This document shows positions 63,066 through 64,000 of a DNA stretch of 64,000 nucleotides, one piece after another. Position 1 is the first letter of the stretch; the number at the start of each line of letters is the position of its first letter. Source of the DNA: JAAFHB01 sp963677935. GTDB lineage: Bacteria; Bacteroidota; Bacteroidia; Bacteroidales; Prolixibacteraceae. The notes below the pieces were generated by a model that did not search any database, was not told the DNA's origin, and saw nothing but the letters and a program-made list of their open reading frames with translations. Position numbers and translations under genes: made by a program. Location: NCBI GenBank assembly GCA_963677935.2, contig CAXXEH010000003.1, positions 124,001 to 188,000 of the forward strand, written 5' to 3'.

Positions 63066-64000
63066 ATGAAAATAAAAATCAATTCACTGGGCCAGGTTAT
63101 AATATTTTTTTTGGTTTTCTCCTTTACTGGCTGTACGGGGTATAAAAGTCTCGCAGGAACATTGGAGGTACCAAAAACTGGCGTAAGGCTGGAGAACAAA
63201 GTAGCTGAAAAACGTGTAGATATTTACTTCGGGGATAATTTTTTTACATCCTATATATATCCTGACAACATCAAGAAGTCCTGTTTATGGCCTGTTTTAA
63301 CCTCAAAAGGCACTGAAATTACCCGAAAGTACCCCATGAAAAAAGCGCCAGGGGAAAGTTTTGACCATCCCCATCATGTGGGCATTTGGTTGACCTACGG
63401 GGATGTGAACGGGATTGATTATTGGGGGAATTCAGATTCTGTTCCGTCGAACCAAAAATGTCGGTATGGAACTATCCGAAATCAGGAAATTGTTTCCGTC
63501 AAGTCGGGCAAAGGAAGAGGGAACCTCTCTACCAGGGCCAATTGGGACGGAGGTGGAAGAACTCAGGTCAAGGAGGAAACCACCTATTATTTTATAGACA
63601 GAGGGAACGTTCGGATTATAGACTGGATCAGCACATTGACTGCTCAGGAAGATATCCTCTTTAAAGATAATAAAGAAGGAATGTTTGCCATCCGTGTTGG
63701 CCGTGAACTTGAGCTGCCATCTAAAGAGCCGGTTACACTTACCGACTCTTATGGGAACCCTACCGTAATTAAAGCGATCAACAATGATTTGGTTTCGGGC
63801 GATTACCTGAGCAGTGAAGGGAAAACTGGTGCCAATGTCTGGGCGACACGCGCCAGATGGATGAAACTGTTTGGCAAATACAAGGATGAAGATGTGTTAG
63901 TAATCATTATCGATCACAAGAAAAATCCGGGTTATCCAACCTACTGGCATGCCAGGGGATATGGGCTTTTTTCTGCAAATCCACTAGCGCAGAAAGTCTT
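63066..64000 (+). CDS. DUF6807/PmoA-family lipoprotein (cut by right edge)
   Basis: Open from ATG 63066 to the window end (about 311 codons, incomplete). Lipoprotein signal with FTGC lipobox (Cys24). The sequence shows YPMKKAPGESFDHPHHVGIW and LTYGDVNGIDYWGNSDS, the signature His-rich segment of DUF6807 (methane oxygenase PmoA-like annotation, misleading name), and further PTYWHARGYGLFSANPLAQK. The biochemical role of this family is unknown to me; it usually occurs next to Gfo/Idh/MocA oxidoreductases in Bacteroidota and Planctomycetota, as here. Confidence 0.8.
   Translation, partial: MKIKINSLGQVIIFFLVFSFTGCTGYKSLAGTLEVPKTGVRLENKVAEKRVDIYFGDNFFTSYIYPDNIKKSCLWPVLTSKGTEITRKYPMKKAPGESFDHPHHVGIWLTYGDVNGIDYWGNSDSVPSNQKCRYGTIRNQEIVSVKSGKGRGNLSTRANWDGGGRTQVKEETTYYFIDRGNVRIIDWISTLTAQEDILFKDNKEGMFAIRVGRELELPSKEPVTLTDSYGNPTVIKAINNDLVSGDYLSSEGKTGANVWATRARWMKLFGKYKDEDVLVIIIDHKKNPGYPTYWHARGYGLFSANPLAQKV

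Noticed and set aside
63415..63664. Two overlapping small + strand ORFs near the right edge
   Set aside because: They are out-of-frame shadows of the DUF6807 gene, which stays open from 63066 to the window end.
1..64000. CRISPR array, prophage, tRNA or rRNA genes
   Set aside because: No regularly spaced short repeats, no phage structural genes and no RNA gene motifs were seen; mobile-element evidence is limited to IS5-type pieces and one integrase scrap.

Overview
This window comes from a Bacteroidota genome. The clearest signs are two ECF sigma / FecR anti-sigma / SusC / SusD sets, the many Sec, Tat and lipoprotein-type signal peptides on glycoside hydrolases, the SusC barrel ends, and TAnnTTTG-like promoter boxes. 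The gene style (GH106-like, DUF6807, Gfo/Idh and UroD-like genes among PUL genes, plus intergenic palindromes next to a GGTAGAAA core) suggests a Prolixibacteraceae/Marinilabiliales-type member of the order Bacteroidales, but that placement is inference. Every gene I accept is on the + strand, so the whole 64 kb is one directional glycan-degradation island. I saw no tRNA, rRNA or CRISPR.

Layout. 1-4.8 kb is an eroded edge: the tail of a GH36-like enzyme, an ECF sigma gene joined in frame to the tail of a GH106-type rhamnosidase, a GH127 gene with an internal stop, and a tyrosine-recombinase scrap. 4.8-11.9 kb is PUL module 1 (ECF sigma, FecR, SusC, SusD, terminator). 11.9-31.2 kb holds its enzymes: GH63-like, GH51, an unclassified barrel enzyme (family X), an acetylesterase, an unclassified helical-barrel protein, a GH2-GH172 two-enzyme fusion, an alpha-galactosidase-like enzyme and another helical-barrel protein. 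These are interleaved with IS5-type transposase fragments and chimeric gene relics. 31.5-38.7 kb is PUL module 2 (ECF sigma, FecR, SusC, SusD, strong hairpin). 38.8-64 kb holds its enzymes: GH20, a UroD/MtaA-like protein, GH106-like, SGNH esterase, GH38-like, GH36, GH29, a second family X enzyme, a Tat-exported helical-barrel protein, GH36, a short GH106-like protein, a Gfo/Idh/MocA protein and a DUF6807 protein cut by the right edge.

How it works together (inference). The two SusC/SusD pairs import oligosaccharides. STN domains on both SusC proteins and the adjacent FecR/ECF pairs give trans-envelope induction. The enzymes together would remove L-arabinofuranose, L-rhamnose, D-galactose, L-fucose, HexNAc, possibly alpha-mannose or alpha-glucose, and acetyl esters. 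That fits a highly branched plant or algal heteroglycan such as arabinogalactan-protein, gum or a pectin side chain; the substrate cannot be fixed from sequence alone.

The main unusual points are: (a) at least five gene-gene or gene-IS chimeras whose junctions fall in short sequences plausible in both parents, as if the island is being eroded by microhomology deletions; (b) two paralogues of an enzyme family I cannot assign; (c) paired hairpins in the susC leaders; (d) a repeat that encodes EIAMVVKSQTE on one strand; (e) a nested perfect palindrome at 59.4 kb; (f) a C10 tract inside susC2; (g) a UroD-family protein carrying a zinc-type His-x-Cys...Cys motif.
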